Virus record (IMG/VR): IMGVR_UViG_3300009182_000251 | Location: 1-28,200 of that record | Direction: 5' to 3' (one strand) | DNA length: 28,200 nt | From: a virus | Shown here: piece by piece, positions 15,414 to 28,200 of the stretch | How positions within the stretch are numbered: position 1 is the first letter of the stretch | How the letters are laid out: the number at the start of each line of letters is the position of its first letter | The notes under the pieces: model-generated | What the model was told of the DNA's origin: nothing | The model's database searches: none | Seen by the model: the letters and a program-made list of their open reading frames with translations, nothing else | Position numbers and translations under genes: made by a program

Positions 15414-15438
15414 CAGATGCTGGATTTTCAAGCATCTG
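15414..15438 (-). terminator. 8-bp hairpin between hydrolase gene and curli promoter
   Basis: A perfect inverted repeat: CAGATGCT (15414-15421), a nine-base loop, AGCATCTG (15431-15438). It begins nine bases after the hydrolase stop and ends directly at the TATAAATA. There is no T-run after the stem on either strand, so it is not a canonical intrinsic terminator. It may be an mRNA-end or processing hairpin, or an insulator. Confidence 0.45.
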
Positions 15439-15447
15439 GTGTGCTGG

Positions 15448-16008
15448 TCATCCTATCTCTGCCATGAATCGTCTGACTGCTGCTACCGTGTCATCCATGA
15501 GCATGATCTCAGCATGGTTGGCATCCAGCTCTATGGTCTTTCCTGCAGCCCAGCTCCTCTGGCTCTTGAGCGTGACCACGCCATCATTGGGTTCGTACAT
15601 GTAGGGATTAAAACCCACGGTGCTCAGCAGATGCTGCACTGGTTGAGCATATGTGGTCCGGTGCAGCCGCTGCATGAATGTGCTGCGATGTGCCACTTCA
15701 TTGATGAATCCGCTGCGAGTGAGATAGGCCTGCAGGGCATTCACGCTTAGTCCGTCCAAGGGCGTGGCTATGGTGGTGATGCTGATCACGTTGGGATTGT
15801 CAGCCAGTGCCAGTGCGATCAACCCACCCATGCTGTGTCCTATCACATGGCTGGGTCGATCTATCACTGCTCGAGCACAGATGTCATCTACTCCGTTGAC
15901 ATCATTGTGATAGTCTAGGAAATGCCAGTCATGCTCATTCAATCTTGAACGCAGATAGTTGAATATGACCGGCGTGCTGAAAGCACCGTGTATAGCGAAT
16001 ATGTCCAT
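15448..16008 (-). CDS. Alpha/beta hydrolase, lipase/esterase-like (186 aa)
   Basis: A 186-residue single-domain hydrolase. IHG near residues 6-8 can supply the oxyanion hole, GHSMGG places the nucleophile Ser at 59, and the likely acid and base are Asp 142 (PNDGVV) and His 165 (NHAEIM). A full catalytic triad is therefore present. There is no signal peptide, so the substrate is cytoplasmic, or the enzyme reaches lipid after lysis. It begins seven bases after the polymerase stop, without a Shine-Dalgarno site; TGTAAATA lies four bases before ATG and overlaps that stop. The substrate cannot be read from sequence; acyl esters or phospholipids are guesses. Confidence 0.88.
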   Translation of the reverse strand: MDIFAIHGAFSTPVIFNYLRSRLNEHDWHFLDYHNDVNGVDDICARAVIDRPSHVIGHSMGGLIALALADNPNVISITTIATPLDGLSVNALQAYLTRSGFINEVAHRSTFMQRLHRTTYAQPVQHLLSTVGFNPYMYEPNDGVVTLKSQRSWAAGKTIELDANHAEIMLMDDTVAAVRRFMAEIG

Positions 16009-16020
16009 CAGCTATTTACA
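16006..16020 (-). promoter_or_regulatory. TAAATA-N4-ATG start element of the hydrolase gene
   Basis: TGTAAATA contains the TAA stop of the polymerase gene and ends four bases before the hydrolase ATG. There is no Shine-Dalgarno site. It is the third case of this geometry in the window. Confidence 0.35.
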
Positions 16021-17779
16021 GGCGCTTGCAGCTCCATTTGGTTACTCTGATGGTGCGATTGTTGTCTCTGATGTCGATCTCACCCACGCCTTCCACCATG
16101 TCAAACCTGCTCAGAGGCACACCACAGGGGAAGATCAGCTCGTGGAATTCTCGCCTATCTGTGCCCAGAGTGCAGAAGGTGATGTAGTCCTTCTTGCCCC
16201 GGACCCAGCCGCGGCAATACATGCGATGCGCAGCTACCAAACCAGAAAACGTGATGGTCCTGCCCAGTTCCGTGCTATAGCAGCCGGGCATGAACTCGTC
16301 GTGAGTCCAGAAGCCTCGTTTTCTCATCTGATCAGCATGGCTGTCAAATATGGGAACCTGCCAGTCTGCGTTGCGCAAGGTGTTGCCATCCACTCGCCAT
16401 GGTCGTTTGTTGCCTTCGATTCGCCAGCCTGCGGCCTTGGCCTGCTCCATGTGCACCCAGGGCCTGTACATGCTGTTGTTGTTTTCCAGCGTGCTCAGCC
16501 AGAACGCCTGTGGGTTGTGCACCTTCTCATAGGCCAAGCCCCAGATCAGGTTGGCCAAGTTGATGGCGTGTGCTTTACACAGACCAAAGCCGCCCATGTT
16601 GCCGAACAATTCCATGATTAGTTCCTTGCGAGGGCTTGAACCAATCCTCTGCAGGAAGTCCAAGCACAGTTCTTCGTTGCCCTTGATGAAGCCTCGGCGA
16701 TACATGTCAGCTGTGTAGGCATCGCAGCCCAGTTCTTCCATGATGAGGTTGATGGCATCTTCGTCGAAGATCAGACCATTCTCATACTTGAGATCACCAT
16801 AGGGCGCATCATTGCTCATGAGATCTCTGAAGAACACGCCCTTGGTGCGACCAGTCATGGCCGCAGGACGTATCAGCGCCGTGGCTATGGTTAGGTCACG
16901 CTTGTTCTTGACCTTGAGCGCTCGCAGGGTCCTTCGCATCACAGGACTTTCGCCCTGGCACACGCCCAGCGTGTCACCACGTGACAGCAGCTCTGCTGTG
17001 GCCTCATCCTCGTCTGGATAGTCCATGGGATGGCGACCGCTGATGTCAATGAGCTGTGCCAAGCCACGATTGCTGAGCACGTCTATCTTGAGGAATGCTA
17101 GGTCCTCGCACTCATTCTTGTCCAAGAGGATTTGGTTGTCCTGCCGTATCAGGCTGGCAGGCGGTGCGCGATCAAACACCACTATGCCTCCCGGATGCTT
17201 GCTGATGCAGCGCTTCTTGCCTATGAGCTTGGCAGTGAGCTTGCGCCATTCCTCCTGCTGGTGCTTGGGAACCAGCTTGGCGATGTCCTGGCTACCGGGT
17301 ATCTTGCCCTTGTGGCCAGTGATGCGCTTGAGGCTTTCCTTCTGTGCCGTGCGTTCTCGGAATCGCACGTAGTTGCTGAGGCGTGCGCTCTTGCCTGGCC
17401 ACTTCTTGTAGATGCGCTCCATGACTTCCTTGTGATAGTAGTAGGGAAAGTCTATGTCCACGTCTGGTAGATCGTCTCTGAATGGATTGAGGAATCGTGC
17501 CAAGGGTATGCGCTCTTTGACAGGATCCACGTCAGTGATTCCCAGCAGATAACAGACTAGACTGCTGCCTGCGCTGCCTCTGGTTATGTGTGGTATGTCT
17601 CGGGTAAGTTCAAGGACGTCTAGCACTCTGATGAAGTGCTTGGTGAAGTTCTGCTCGCTTATTATCTCAAGCTCTTCTGCTAATCTCTTGTCGTAAGCCT
17701 CATCCTCGGGTATGTCTCTTACGAATCTCTTGCTTAGTTCTATCCAGTTAGTGCGTTGTATGTTCACTGTGGTCGTCAT
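16016..17779 (-). CDS. PHP-less DnaE-type (family C) DNA polymerase
   Basis: A 587-residue replicative-type polymerase, about half the length of bacterial DnaE. The ATG at 17779 has GAGG eight bases upstream. Conserved landmarks: TRGSAGSSLVCYLLGITDVD (residues 67-86), RFLNPFRDDLPDVDIDF with catalytic Asp 106 and 108, HPGGIVVFD (about 195-203), FLKIDVLSNRGLAQL with the third catalytic Asp 233, and GGFGLCKAHAINLANLIWGL in the fingers region. A C-terminal OB-fold-like segment (SGLVAAHRMYCRGW onward) ends the protein. The N-terminal PHP domain (about 280 residues in E. coli) is missing, and I see no clear beta-clamp motif or tau-binding domain. It is a catalytically plausible minimal family C enzyme, probably a phage replicase or specialised polymerase. 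It is co-transcribed with the hydrolase. Confidence 0.94.
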   Translation of the reverse strand: MTTTVNIQRTNWIELSKRFVRDIPEDEAYDKRLAEELEIISEQNFTKHFIRVLDVLELTRDIPHITRGSAGSSLVCYLLGITDVDPVKERIPLARFLNPFRDDLPDVDIDFPYYYHKEVMERIYKKWPGKSARLSNYVRFRERTAQKESLKRITGHKGKIPGSQDIAKLVPKHQQEEWRKLTAKLIGKKRCISKHPGGIVVFDRAPPASLIRQDNQILLDKNECEDLAFLKIDVLSNRGLAQLIDISGRHPMDYPDEDEATAELLSRGDTLGVCQGESPVMRRTLRALKVKNKRDLTIATALIRPAAMTGRTKGVFFRDLMSNDAPYGDLKYENGLIFDEDAINLIMEELGCDAYTADMYRRGFIKGNEELCLDFLQRIGSSPRKELIMELFGNMGGFGLCKAHAINLANLIWGLAYEKVHNPQAFWLSTLENNNSMYRPWVHMEQAKAAGWRIEGNKRPWRVDGNTLRNADWQVPIFDSHADQMRKRGFWTHDEFMPGCYSTELGRTITFSGLVAAHRMYCRGWVRGKKDYITFCTLGTDRREFHELIFPCGVPLSRFDMVEGVGEIDIRDNNRTIRVTKWSCKRL

Positions 17780-17911
17780 GTTTATGTGCCTCTTTTGTGC
17801 CAAGTGTGAATGATGCCGCCAATAAGGGAGCATGCGATACTTATCAGCTGCCCTCAGCAGGTGACTGAGAAAAATCATTCCATAAATACAGCTCACAGCA
17901 CGAGGACCGCA
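17780..17911. promoter_or_regulatory. Divergent intergenic region between polymerase and fibre genes
   Basis: A 132-base gap that must carry both promoters. The rightward late-type octamer is at 17881-17888. For the leftward polymerase gene I see GAGG eight bases before ATG but no convincing sigma70 pair or octamer. A small CTCAG/CTGAG hairpin followed by AAAA lies near 17853-17874. Confidence 0.5.
17881..17888 (+). promoter_or_regulatory. Late-type promoter octamer CATAAATA
   Basis: Seven of eight matches to TATAAATA, 23 bases before the GTG start of the first collagen-like fibre gene. The spacing is nearly the same as for the octamer before csgF. Confidence 0.58.
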
Positions 17912-19648
17912 GTGGATACCACACGCATAATTGGCAACAAGAACTACGGCGTTGACGGCAACGTCTATGTTGGCTATCAGGGAGAGCTGACCGTAGATCC
18001 AAACAGCTTGGCTGTGAGAGTCCACGATGGTGTGCAGCCTGGTGGTTTACCGATCGTCGGCGTCACTGGTCCAACTGGTCCTGCCAGTGGTCCCACAGGA
18101 CCATCTGGACCAACTGGTGCTACTGGTGCTACTGGCGCTGCCAGCACAGTCACCGGACCCAGTGGTTACACAGGTGCCACAGGTGTCACAGGCAGCACAG
18201 GTCCAACTGGTCCTCAGGGCATACCAGGCACAGCAGTGCTCACGGGTGCCACAGGTCCCACAGGTCCTCTGGGAGGTCCCACAGGTCCACAGGGTGATGC
18301 GGGTCCACAGGGCCCAGCTGGAGGTCCCACTGGTCCAACCGGCCTGCGAGGTATCACTGGTCCGACTGGTGTCCTAGGTCAACGAGGATCGACTGGTGCT
18401 ACAGGTCCCACAGGTCCCACAGGTCTAAACGGTAACACTGGTTTACCAGGTGCCACTGGTGCCACAGGACGTACTGGTCCCACAGGTGCTGCTAGCACCA
18501 TACCAGGTCCAACAGGAGCCACTGGTCCACTGGGCACCGGTCCCACAGGTCCCATGGCCGTGGGCGTCTATGAGAGATATGACTACACAGCAGTGTCTGG
18601 ACAAACAGTGTTCGCAGCTGTTTACCAAACCGGTTTCGTGGACGTGTACTACAACGGCATACTGCTACAGGCCACTGATTACATAGCTACCAATGGTACC
18701 ACGGTACAGCTCAACGATGCTGCCATAGGTGGCGACCCAGTCAGCATCATAGCTTGGCAGATCAGCGGCATCAATGGACCAACCGGCCCAAGCGGTGCCA
18801 TAGGCTACACCGGTCCCACTGGTGCGTCAGGAGTGACTGGCCCAACCGGATCGCCAGGTACAGCTGCTAACACGGGAGCCACTGGTAGCACAGGACCCAC
18901 AGGCTTGAATGGGCCACAGGGACCCACTGGTGCGCCTGGCACTGCCGTGAACACAGGTGCTACCGGTCCAGCTGGCGCTCCCGGGGGCCCAACCGGACCA
19001 ACTGGACTGCGAGGACTGACTGGTCCCACTGGAGCACAGGGATCAGCAGGCATCACGGGTACCACTGGTCCAACTGGTCTGCAGGGCTGGACTGGACCCA
19101 CGGGCGCAGCAGGCACGCAGGGCATCAGAGGTCCTACCGGAGCACAGGGACAGATCGGACCAACCGGAAGCTTCAGCAACAACAGTCCTCGGACCTTGGC
19201 CAGATACAACAACGGCACTCAGACTGTGTCGACTAGCAGCAACACAGTGGTGCTGTTTGACACGCCAGACACTGCTCCAGGGCAGCCCACCAGCTACAAC
19301 ACCAGCAGCCAAATAACCTATGACCTTGGATCTTTCGTATACGAAGGTCCAGGTACTGTTACCATGTTGGTCACTTGGCAGATAGGTTGGCAGTATTTCA
19401 ACCTCGGACAGAGATACACTTGGTTAGCCTATGACGGAGACTACAGCAATAGATATGGTTATCAGGCCCAACTGAGCACCAACACTGACCCATTCCAAGC
19501 ATCTAGCACTGTGATAACCATGACCACCGGTCAGTATTTCAACATACTCTGCTACCAGGATGCTCCCAGCGCCAGCATGACCACTGGTGGAACCATAGGC
19601 GGTGTTAGCAACAACCTCGCTAACCGCATACAGGTCACGCAGATCTAA
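17912..19648 (+). CDS. Collagen-like phage fibre protein with C-terminal beta head
   Basis: A 578-residue protein. I chose the GTG at 17912 because AGGA lies 6 bases upstream, the late octamer is correctly placed, and from here the protein aligns with the N-terminus of the next gene. Domains: an N-terminal head (about 1-48, VYVG...TPGG-like), a first Gly-Pro-Thr-Gly collagen-like rod (about 50-215), a globular insert (about 216-288, [14 protein letters not shown] and [10 protein letters not shown]) of a kind common in phage tail fibres, a second rod (about 289-417), and a C-terminal beta-rich domain of about 155 residues ([24 protein letters not shown]) that could be a C1q/TNF-like trimer head. 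The rods imply a trimer. Likely a virion appendage for host attachment; the receptor is unknown. Confidence 0.88.
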   Translation: MDTTRIIGNKNYGVDGNVYVGYQGELTVDPNSLAVRVHDGVQPGGLPIVGVTGPTGPASGPTGPSGPTGATGATGAASTVTGPSGYTGATGVTGSTGPTGPQGIPGTAVLTGATGPTGPLGGPTGPQGDAGPQGPAGGPTGPTGLRGITGPTGVLGQRGSTGATGPTGPTGLNGNTGLPGATGATGRTGPTGAASTIPGPTGATGPLGTGPTGPMAVGVYERYDYTAVSGQTVFAAVYQTGFVDVYYNGILLQATDYIATNGTTVQLNDAAIGGDPVSIIAWQISGINGPTGPSGAIGYTGPTGASGVTGPTGSPGTAANTGATGSTGPTGLNGPQGPTGAPGTAVNTGATGPAGAPGGPTGPTGLRGLTGPTGAQGSAGITGTTGPTGLQGWTGPTGAAGTQGIRGPTGAQGQIGPTGSFSNNSPRTLARYNNGTQTVSTSSNTVVLFDTPDTAPGQPTSYNTSSQITYDLGSFVYEGPGTVTMLVTWQIGWQYFNLGQRYTWLAYDGDYSNRYGYQAQLSTNTDPFQASSTVITMTTGQYFNILCYQDAPSASMTTGGTIGGVSNNLANRIQVTQI

Positions 19649-19660
19649 TCTGAACGGCTC

Positions 19661-19668
19661 GCTAAATA
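19661..19668 (+). promoter_or_regulatory. Possible late-type octamer GCTAAATA
   Basis: Six of eight matches to TATAAATA in the 53-base gap, 33 bases before the second fibre gene. That gene also has AGAGGG about 9 bases before its ATG. It would give the second fibre gene its own late start. Confidence 0.38.
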
Positions 19669-19701
19669 TGGGAGCAGTATCAGATCAGAGGGCTAGATCC
19701 A

Positions 19702-22700
19702 ATGTCAATGCGATTATTCCGCAGCACCACGCTTGATAGCAACGCAAACACCTACGTTGGAGACAGCCTAAGCCTGTTCGTGGGCAACGACTATGTGGTA
19801 CGCATCAGCGACAACACCACGCCAGGTGGTGTTACCATACAGGGCAGCGGCGGCGGAGTAACTCAGAGCCCCACGCCTCCCAGCAGCCCCACTGCCAACA
19901 CGCTTTGGTATAACACGGACACTGGCCGCCTCTATGTGTATTATGAAGATGTCTGGGTAGATGCTGCGCCAGCGCTAGCAGGTCCAACTGGACCAAGCGG
20001 CACCAATGGTAGCACGGGTCCAACTGGCACGCAAGGTCCAACAGGTCCCAACGGTGGCCCAACTGGTCCTACTGGCGCGAGCATTACTGGTCCAACAGGT
20101 GGAACTGGTCCAACAGGCAGTGGATCAACCGGTCCCACAGGTCCAGCTGGCGCGAGCATTACTGGTCCAACAGGTGGAACTGGTCCAACAGGCAGTGGAT
20201 CAACCGGTCCCACAGGTCCAGCTGGCGGCGCTGTAAACACTGGGAACATAACCTTCACTGGCAATGTCATAGGCAGCACCAATGGCAACATAGTCATAGA
20301 CACTGCGCTGGTACCAAGTGGTAACAGCACAATTGATCTGGGAACCATAGACAACCAATGGCGCAGCTTGTACGTGAGCGGTCAGACCATCTATCTAGGC
20401 GGTGTGCCTCTGAGCGTATCCGAAGGCAACACGCTGGCCTTTGGTAACACCACCATAGCCAACACCAGCAACACCATCACCACAGTCACTGGCAACATAA
20501 CGTTCTCAGACACAACTTTAGGCACAGTGATGCCTGGCAGCAATGTAAACATCAGCCCTGCATATCAGCAGATCGACACCAATCAAGCTGCGTATATGGA
20601 CTTCAATGGGTTCAGTCCCGGTACTCAATCAGTGAGCATGAGCCCTGGTATCACCATCGGCACAGGTGCGTTCACGCTTAGCTTTTGGATATACCGCAGA
20701 AGCGTGTCACAGTGGACACCAGTGTTTAGCTATCTACAAGGTAACTCACAAAGCCCGTTCATATACTTTGACAACAGCAACAACCTTGTAATTGATCCAT
20801 ATTACTTTGCACTACCAGTTACGATGAACGCTAGCCAGTGGTACTACGTGGCCATATGTCGAGACGCCGATGGCAACTTAAACATGTGGTTGGACAACCA
20901 GCCAGCAGGTCCTGCCATAGCCAATGCTGTGCTCACGCACCAAGAAGAAGGTCCAATAACTGAGCTGGCCTATCTGTGGTATGGTCCATCATACGCACAA
21001 GCAGCTTTCAGCAGCGTGCAGGCCGTGATAGGCAGCAACATCTATGCTACCAGCGGCAACATCACGGTTCCCACTGACGTGCCCACCGTGATACCCGGCA
21101 CTGAACTGCTGTTGTGTACCAGCTACGGCACTTACTTTGCATTCAGTGATGCCAGCAACACGCAGATCATAAGCAACAACAGCGACACACCGGCGTTCCA
21201 AGGTGGCGTGCCTGTCTACAACGTGGAGATCATCAACACCGCACTGACATGGCAGTTTGCAATTGGCAGCGAAGGTCAACCACAGTTGGTCATGCCGCCC
21301 AATACCCTTATAACCAGTCCAACAAGACAGCTTTACATTTACGGCAGCGAAGGTCTTCACTTAAATTCTGGTGCCGAAGGTTACATAGACTTCTATGTTG
21401 CTCAGGCTCCTTATGGCTACGGCGCTTCCGGCGGCGGCGATATCAACCTCAATGCTGGCGCTGGAGCAGATGGCGGCGACGGTGGCAGGATAAACTTCTA
21501 TGCAGGCTATGGCAGCAGCAACATCATCACGCAGAGCGGCGGCGAGGGCGGCAGCATCTACCTGAACGGCGGCCGAGGTCAGACCTACATCAGTGCTGCG
21601 GCCATCAGTGCCATATCCCTGACCACTCCGGTCACACTGACCGTGCCAGATAACAACATGCAGTACGGTGGCAAGATCTACATACAGAACCTGCTCACTG
21701 CCACTGAGCTCAACAATGCCAGTTATTACGTCATACCCAATGGTGACTATCTACAGCTGTTCCAAGATCCTTGGCTGCAGATACCAGTGGTTGGCGCCAG
21801 CGTGAGCCCATACTTCACGGGCAACGTGACCACCACCAGCCAGGTTCCCGTCAACACCAACTTCTACAATTACAAGGGCTATCTGGACATCAGTCCCAGC
21901 AGCAACGTGCTGATCAGCAACATAGGCACGGGCTGCGTGATCAACAGCGCCAATCTGGCTGCGTATGGCCTATCTGACCGGCCCGTGAGCGCACCGATAT
22001 TACCTTCGGGCGATCAGACACAGGATCTCTACTTCAACATATTTGATTATGTGGGTGGCAGCATAGAACTTGGCGGCAGCAAGTGGATGCGCATGACCCC
22101 TGGCGTGACCTTTGGCGCCAATCCCTGGACCGTGAGCCTATGGATCCAGCTCTATGACAACACACAGGGCACCATAATTGGCAGCCTTGCCAACCTAGGC
22201 CTCAGGATCAACATTGCCAGCCCCACTGAGATCACCGTGGGCTATGCCAATGGCGGTGGCAACACCTTTACCGTGCCTACCATGGGCGTTGGCACCTGGA
22301 TGTGGCTGGCCGTGAACAGCGACGCCGATGGTATAGCTCTGTGGCTCAACGGCGTGGCCAGCGTGAGCTCGCTGGGAACCAACGGCAACTTCACTGATGC
22401 CACGCGCACCATCGGTCACGATGTGGCTGGTGGACCAGACTACTTCCAGGGCAGGTTCCAAGGGCTGCAGATAACCAACGGCACAGCACTGTACAGCAGC
22501 CTCAGCAGCACCATAGACATACCCACAGCGTTCAGCGATCCCACACAGGCCAGCTGGAGCCTGCTGATGAATGCCTTCTATGGCGCATTCCTAGCTGACA
22601 GCTCGGGTACGCAGACCATGACGCCCTACAATGGCCCGAGCTGGTATCAGGATGCTCCCATAGCAGCCTGGGCGCCAGATGCTGAGTGGGTATTCACTGT

Positions 22701-24090
22701 GCCTGCATCTGGGACCATCACGGCCAGCACCGACGGCGGTAGTGTTTATATAAACGGTGGGACCCCTGACAATCCCAGCACCGGCAGCGAAGGCCGCGTG
22801 AATGTGACAAGCAACCTCAGTGTGGCCAGCGTAGAGCCCTACAATTACGGCAGGGATCTGCTGCTACGTAATCAAAACAGCTACTTCAACTTCAACAACC
22901 AAAGCACAATCAGCAGCCCAGGCAGCACTCAGTTCACACCCTATGACATAAATCCCAGTGGCCCCGACATCAACTGGACCAACAGCAGCCCGTTCAGCAA
23001 CGTTGTGACCAGCAACGGCAGCATCAACAGCGTATACAACCAGCGCACCAACCTAGAACCGCCCATGCCAGCCATACGGCAGGGCGCTTACACCATCAGC
23101 TTGTGGTTCAATTCAAGATATACAGCTGGCCCCAATACGCTGCTGGGCGGCGACAATGGTAGCCTCAATCTGATCAGCCAGAATCTCACAGATCTGATAG
23201 TAACCACCGGCGATGCAAACACAGCAACAGGGTTTGGTTTCCCTGCCCAGCTAACCCCAAATCAGTGGCACTACTTGGTGGTGACCAGGGATGATCAGCA
23301 TCGCTGTGCGGCATGGCTCAACGGTGAGTATCTGCAGAATGGGGTCATTGGTTACAACCACGGCATAGACATCAACGACTACACGGTTCCAATCACCTAC
23401 CTATGCGCAGGGGGATACTACGGCACCGCATTTGATGGCGTGATCACTGACGTCAAGATTGACAATGTGAACCTATACAGCACCTGGGGACCGGGTGTAA
23501 CCGGCAACATACAAGTGCCAACCACACCAGCTGTGGCAGGATTCAGCACGCAGGTGCTGCTCAGCGCCACAGACAGCGACAATGTGTTTGTGAACAGTGC
23601 CAACACAGTGATATACACGCCGTTTGCCATAGCCAGCGCAGGCACAGAGCTCAGCATCAACTCCAACGGCAGCATTGGCTTACCAGGCACCAGGTTTGGC
23701 AACATCAGCATCAGCGGCACGGTTACCACGGTGGGCGGCCTATATCCTGCCTGGGCACTGCCCAGTGAAAGCGTGTACATCTGGCATGCCAGCAGTGCCG
23801 ACGTGCGTGGGTTCAAGATGACCGTGCGAGCACAGCACAATGATCCCTGCACCTGCCTCGAGATGGCCGACATCACCTGCGCATATGACGCGGTGGGCGG
23901 CTTGGTGTACAGCGTGGGCAACAGGGTCAAGAGCAATCAGGGTGCCACAGACACGGTGTTTGGCGTGCTCATAGACTATGACATCGTGCCTGGTGAATAC
24001 CTGCTGGTAGTCACGGCCACCGTGGGCAGCACAGACACGGTCTATTTCACATACGAGGTCACGGAGTTCATGACCACCCATGCCACATAA
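19702..24090 (+). CDS. Giant fibre/adhesin with collagen stalk and three LamG-like domains
   Basis: A 1462-residue protein. The N-terminal head resembles the preceding fibre protein ([25 protein letters not shown]). A segment common in phage fibres follows ([20 protein letters not shown]), then a short collagen-like rod (about 93-175). Three concanavalin/LamG-like domains lie near residues 296-430, 786-930 and 1115-1270. Each has a variant of the strand TLSFWIYRR / TVSLWIQLY / TISLWFNSR and the later W-x-x-x-x-x-x-x-x-D-x-x-x-x-x-W-L motif. A Gly-rich stretch of parallel-beta type lies between domains 1 and 2 (about 570-630). LamG folds bind glycans, which fits host recognition. The C-terminal 100 residues hold two close Cys ([11 protein letters not shown] region). 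No signal peptide. It is a probable tail-fibre or tail-associated adhesin. Confidence 0.9.
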   Translation: MSMRLFRSTTLDSNANTYVGDSLSLFVGNDYVVRISDNTTPGGVTIQGSGGGVTQSPTPPSSPTANTLWYNTDTGRLYVYYEDVWVDAAPALAGPTGPSGTNGSTGPTGTQGPTGPNGGPTGPTGASITGPTGGTGPTGSGSTGPTGPAGASITGPTGGTGPTGSGSTGPTGPAGGAVNTGNITFTGNVIGSTNGNIVIDTALVPSGNSTIDLGTIDNQWRSLYVSGQTIYLGGVPLSVSEGNTLAFGNTTIANTSNTITTVTGNITFSDTTLGTVMPGSNVNISPAYQQIDTNQAAYMDFNGFSPGTQSVSMSPGITIGTGAFTLSFWIYRRSVSQWTPVFSYLQGNSQSPFIYFDNSNNLVIDPYYFALPVTMNASQWYYVAICRDADGNLNMWLDNQPAGPAIANAVLTHQEEGPITELAYLWYGPSYAQAAFSSVQAVIGSNIYATSGNITVPTDVPTVIPGTELLLCTSYGTYFAFSDASNTQIISNNSDTPAFQGGVPVYNVEIINTALTWQFAIGSEGQPQLVMPPNTLITSPTRQLYIYGSEGLHLNSGAEGYIDFYVAQAPYGYGASGGGDINLNAGAGADGGDGGRINFYAGYGSSNIITQSGGEGGSIYLNGGRGQTYISAAAISAISLTTPVTLTVPDNNMQYGGKIYIQNLLTATELNNASYYVIPNGDYLQLFQDPWLQIPVVGASVSPYFTGNVTTTSQVPVNTNFYNYKGYLDISPSSNVLISNIGTGCVINSANLAAYGLSDRPVSAPILPSGDQTQDLYFNIFDYVGGSIELGGSKWMRMTPGVTFGANPWTVSLWIQLYDNTQGTIIGSLANLGLRINIASPTEITVGYANGGGNTFTVPTMGVGTWMWLAVNSDADGIALWLNGVASVSSLGTNGNFTDATRTIGHDVAGGPDYFQGRFQGLQITNGTALYSSLSSTIDIPTAFSDPTQASWSLLMNAFYGAFLADSSGTQTMTPYNGPSWYQDAPIAAWAPDAEWVFTVPASGTITASTDGGSVYINGGTPDNPSTGSEGRVNVTSNLSVASVEPYNYGRDLLLRNQNSYFNFNNQSTISSPGSTQFTPYDINPSGPDINWTNSSPFSNVVTSNGSINSVYNQRTNLEPPMPAIRQGAYTISLWFNSRYTAGPNTLLGGDNGSLNLISQNLTDLIVTTGDANTATGFGFPAQLTPNQWHYLVVTRDDQHRCAAWLNGEYLQNGVIGYNHGIDINDYTVPITYLCAGGYYGTAFDGVITDVKIDNVNLYSTWGPGVTGNIQVPTTPAVAGFSTQVLLSATDSDNVFVNSANTVIYTPFAIASAGTELSINSNGSIGLPGTRFGNISISGTVTTVGGLYPAWALPSESVYIWHASSADVRGFKMTVRAQHNDPCTCLEMADITCAYDAVGGLVYSVGNRVKSNQGATDTVFGVLIDYDIVPGEYLLVVTATVGSTDTVYFTYEVTEFMTTHAT
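20072..20221 (+). repeat. Perfect 75-bp tandem duplication in collagen rod
   Basis: Bases 20072-20146 and 20147-20221 are identical by eye, and six further bases match at the start of a third copy. The unit is 25 codons, in frame, encoding a [12 protein letters not shown]-type block. Complete identity at all codon positions points to recent duplication or active length variation of the fibre stalk. Confidence 0.92.
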
Positions 24091-24102
24091 GGGAACACAG
24101 CG

Positions 24103-28200
<4,098 letters not shown>

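Noticed and set aside
17780-18025. Upstream extension of the polymerase gene to 18025
   Set aside because: The added residues show no PHP motifs and overlap the divergent fibre gene; the ATG at 17779 has a ribosome site.
17912-19170. CRISPR-like short repeats
   Set aside because: The repeats are in-frame Gly-X-Y codons with variable spacing and no leader or cas gene; they encode a collagen-like rod.
18805-19218. Minus-strand frame of 137 residues rich in Pro-Val-Gly-Pro
   Set aside because: It is the antisense image of the Gly-Pro-Thr collagen repeats of the fibre gene; the same appears opposite 19941-20354.

Overview
The window looks like part of a tailed double-stranded DNA phage genome, probably a large T4-like phage of an aquatic Gram-negative host. 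The evidence is three very long fibre-type genes with collagen-like Gly-Pro-Thr repeats, LamG-like domains and short W-x-FD-x-x-GN-x-TLP modules; two giant repeat proteins, one ending in a phage-type kinase-like domain; tightly packed small membrane genes with 1-4 base overlaps; and T4-late-type promoter octamers (consensus TATAAATA) in front of several gene blocks. A Gram-negative host is implied by an outer-membrane CsgG lipoprotein pore. A prophage or a bacterial island cannot be excluded from sequence alone. No rRNA, tRNA, CRISPR, transposase or integrase was seen, and no stretch over 300 bases lacks a gene.

Layout. Positions 1-6422 (+): two consecutive giant proteins built from a recurring unit of about 110 residues ending in a WPELD-type motif; the first is cut by the window edge. 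6423-7012 (-): three tiny genes behind a good sigma70-type promoter. 7119-8555 (+): a divergent block of three small membrane proteins and one soluble protein, behind a late-type octamer. 8556-15379 (-): a nine-gene block reading csgF, csgG, curlin-like A, FecR-domain protein, curlin-like B, coiled-coil membrane protein, secreted cysteine protein, 40-residue membrane peptide, CHASE2-adenylate cyclase. 15448-17779 (-): an alpha/beta hydrolase and a DnaE-type DNA polymerase that lacks the PHP domain. 17912-28200 (+): three large fibre/adhesin genes, the last running off the window.

The stand-out is the 8556-15379 block. It carries the outer-membrane curli exporter (CsgG) and its partner (CsgF), two exported curlin-repeat proteins, and a FecR plus CHASE2-cyclase pair of the kind found in bacterial sensory systems, in one run with coupled starts. 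A perfect TATAAATA lies 26 bases before the csgF start, and related octamers precede two fibre genes. The block therefore looks timed for late infection, together with virion genes. A reasonable inference is a phage-encoded amyloid export and cAMP-signalling module. Its purpose (coating or clumping infected cells, opening the outer membrane, or decorating virions) cannot be read from the sequence.

Starts were reassigned for several genes from Shine-Dalgarno sites, signal peptides and overlaps. Three genes without a Shine-Dalgarno site share a TAAATA element exactly four bases before ATG.
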